Positions 62,811-64,000 of a DNA stretch of 64,000 nucleotides are shown here, one piece after another. Location of the stretch: the NCBI GenBank assembly GCA_004347695.1, contig SLTK01000013.1:1-64000 (forward strand). Direction: 5' to 3'. How positions within the stretch are numbered: position 1 is the first letter of the stretch; every line of letters begins with the position of its first letter. Source of the stretch: Chloroflexota bacterium. GTDB lineage: Bacteria > Chloroflexota > Anaerolineae > Anaerolineales > Anaerolineaceae. A model generated the notes under the pieces. That model searched no databases and was not told the DNA's origin. It saw nothing but the letters and a program-made list of their open reading frames with translations. The position numbers were made by a program, and so were the translations under genes.

Positions 62811-63749
62811 TTAGAAATTGGAATACAGGCTCATGCCTTCATAAAGCGCGCTCACCTGTTCACTATACCCATTAAACAAGAGGGTTTCCCGGCGTTTGGT
62901 TTCGCCGATGCGCCGCTCAGTGGCCTGTGACCAGCGCGGGTGGTGGACGTCGGGGTTGACATTGGCGTAAAACCCATACTCGTTGGGGGCCACAGTATTC
63001 CACAGAGTTTCAGGCATTTCTTCCACCAGGTCGATCTTGACGATCGACTTGATGCTTTTAAAGCCGTACTTCCATGGCACTGCCAGACGGATGGGAGCGC
63101 CGTCCTGTGGGGGCAGGTCTTTACCATACAGACCGGTTACCAGCAGAGCCAGGTCGTTCATGGCTTCGTCCAACCGCAGCCCCTCAGTGTAAGGCCAGGG
63201 GTAGAACGGACTTTTCAATCCAGGCATGTGCTCTTCATCCATTTTGGTAGTGAAAGCTACGTAGCGGGCGCTGGTCATCGGTTCGACTTCTGCCAGCAGT
63301 TTTGCCAGCGGGAATCCGGTCCAGGGAATGACCATCGACCAGGCTTCGACACAGCGCAGGCGGTAAATACGCTCCTCCTGCGGGAATGCGCGCAGTTGAT
63401 CGATATCATAGGTACGCGGGTTCTGCACCAATCCACCGACTTCTACCTGCCAGGGTGTCGTCGGGAAATCTTCCGCCAGGTTGGCAACGCCTTCCTTGTC
63501 GGTGGTGAATTCGTAATAGTTGTTATAGTGGGTGATCTGCTCGAAAGTGTTTGCCGGTTCGCCAAGTTCGTCCAGCAGGGCAGGAGTCTCTGGCGCAGTG
63601 ACATTTTCGGTAGGCTGCACGCCGCAGGCCGCCAGCAAGGCAGCAGCGCCGGTTCCGCCGGCCAGTTTCATGAATTGGCGCCGGTTGAGGTACACCCCTT
63701 CCGGGGTGATTTCTGATGATGGGATTGAAGGGATCTTGTTGGTTTTCAT
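62811..63749 (-). CDS. msrP: methionine sulfoxide reductase catalytic subunit (molybdoenzyme), Tat-exported
   Basis: The 312-residue protein has a twin-arginine signal (NRRQFMKLAGGTGAAALL) directly followed by a lipobox-like LLAAC, predicting a lipid-anchored, Tat-exported protein. The mature part shows SUOX-fold features: PWQVEVGGLV, the molybdenum-ligating Cys in YRLRCVEAWSMVIPWTGFPL, and VPWKYGFKSIKSI. It repairs oxidised Met in extracytoplasmic proteins with electrons from MsrQ. ATG 63749 follows GGGAAAGGG. tatA, tatC and a TatB-like gene lie 17 kb away in the same window. Confidence 0.93.
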   Translation of the reverse strand: MKTNKIPSIPSSEITPEGVYLNRRQFMKLAGGTGAAALLAACGVQPTENVTAPETPALLDELGEPANTFEQITHYNNYYEFTTDKEGVANLAEDFPTTPWQVEVGGLVQNPRTYDIDQLRAFPQEERIYRLRCVEAWSMVIPWTGFPLAKLLAEVEPMTSARYVAFTTKMDEEHMPGLKSPFYPWPYTEGLRLDEAMNDLALLVTGLYGKDLPPQDGAPIRLAVPWKYGFKSIKSIVKIDLVEEMPETLWNTVAPNEYGFYANVNPDVHHPRWSQATERRIGETKRRETLLFNGYSEQVSALYEGMSLYSNF

Positions 63750-64000
63750 GCGATTACCCTTTCCCACGGTCAAATTAACCGTGACAGGGTAATAATATTA
63801 CAATATTTGTCCAAATTGAAGCCTTGCAGGCCCGGAGATGATTAGAGTTTATTAATTTAACCCTGGTTTGGGATACCGATGGGAATGAAACTTGCCATCC
63901 AGGCGGTTCCCTGCCATCAGGATGGTAAAGAGTTGTCACCCTGAACGAAGAGAAGGGACTTGTGGCTGGATGCGGGTGTCAGGTTTACTTCTTTAGCAAT

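Noticed and set aside
63774-64000. End of window, searched for a promoter or gene
   Set aside because: Only a CACCCTGAACGAAGAGAAGG stretch resembling a degenerate REP-like sequence was seen; nothing is firm enough to annotate.

Overview
The window looks like a chromosomal segment of a fermentative, largely anaerobic member of the Chloroflexota, most likely class Anaerolineae. This is inferred from gene content and not from a search. The content includes a pyruvate:ferredoxin oxidoreductase next to a dihydroorotate-dehydrogenase-like protein, an indolepyruvate oxidoreductase plus ADP-forming acyl-CoA synthetase operon, many lipoproteins with Thr/Pro-rich linkers, a fused ECF ATPase, tandem M42 peptidases and a single compact rRNA operon. 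Base composition is moderately GC-rich, with one visibly AT-richer patch at about 33.9-37.2 kb.

Layout. 1-0.5 kb: start of tuf (EF-Tu, minus strand) behind tRNA-Thr, tRNA-Tyr and tRNA-Thr with a clear promoter. 0.9-3.7 kb: metallo-beta-lactamase-fold protein, small alpha/beta protein, MutY with a complete Nudix box, and protein-L-isoaspartate methyltransferase. 3.7-7.65 kb: a two-gene minus-strand operon of a predicted DNA-binding STAND-like ATPase and a multi-spanning membrane STAND-like ATPase, preceded by helically phased repeats. 7.8-9.7 kb: VanW-family cell-wall protein. 9.7-15.8 kb: complete rrn operon (three tandem promoters, 16S, tRNA-Ile, tRNA-Ala, 23S, 5S, terminator) with visible RNase III-type processing stems. 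15.8-20.1 kb: YqeK-like HD hydrolase; rpsU-infA behind a promoter/terminator leader; a PfkB kinase coupled to a TrpF-like protein; a DHOD-like protein. 20.2-28.7 kb: nifJ, an ADP-ribose-type Nudix hydrolase, a LysM lipoprotein, a DNPH1-like nucleotide hydrolase and a sensor kinase with a degenerate receiver domain. 28.8-32.2 kb: a proteostasis cluster of DnaJ-like co-chaperone, HtrA-like lipoprotein protease and bacterial eRF1-like (baeRF) protein. 32.4-38.4 kb: membrane and surface proteins, a rhomboid protease, an Asp-box lipoprotein, and decayed or paralogous small lipoproteins. 38.4-43.3 kb: three consecutive M42 peptidases followed by a solute-binding lipoprotein. 43.6-47.4 kb: alr, tatC, tatA and a TatB-like protein whose tail is built from 75-bp DNA repeats. 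47.5-52.1 kb: acd-iorA-iorB. 52.2-58.8 kb: FHA-like membrane protein, ECF transporter modules and an MFS transporter. 58.9-63.7 kb: thiol/sulfur redox proteins (a DUF2892 protein, a thioredoxin-DUF2892 fusion, a membrane rhodanese), glycerate kinase, and the MsrQ/MsrP methionine-sulfoxide reductase pair.

How the genes fit together. M42 peptidases could feed amino acids to transaminases. The resulting 2-oxo acids would be oxidised by NifJ and IorAB to acyl-CoAs, and Acd would conserve the thioester as ATP, a logic best known from peptide-fermenting archaea. The Tat genes in the window could serve MsrP, which carries a twin-arginine signal followed by a lipobox. Several intergenic spaces carry short dispersed elements with terminal inverted repeats. 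At least two genes have a -10 box placed so that transcription should begin at the start codon, pointing to leaderless mRNAs.
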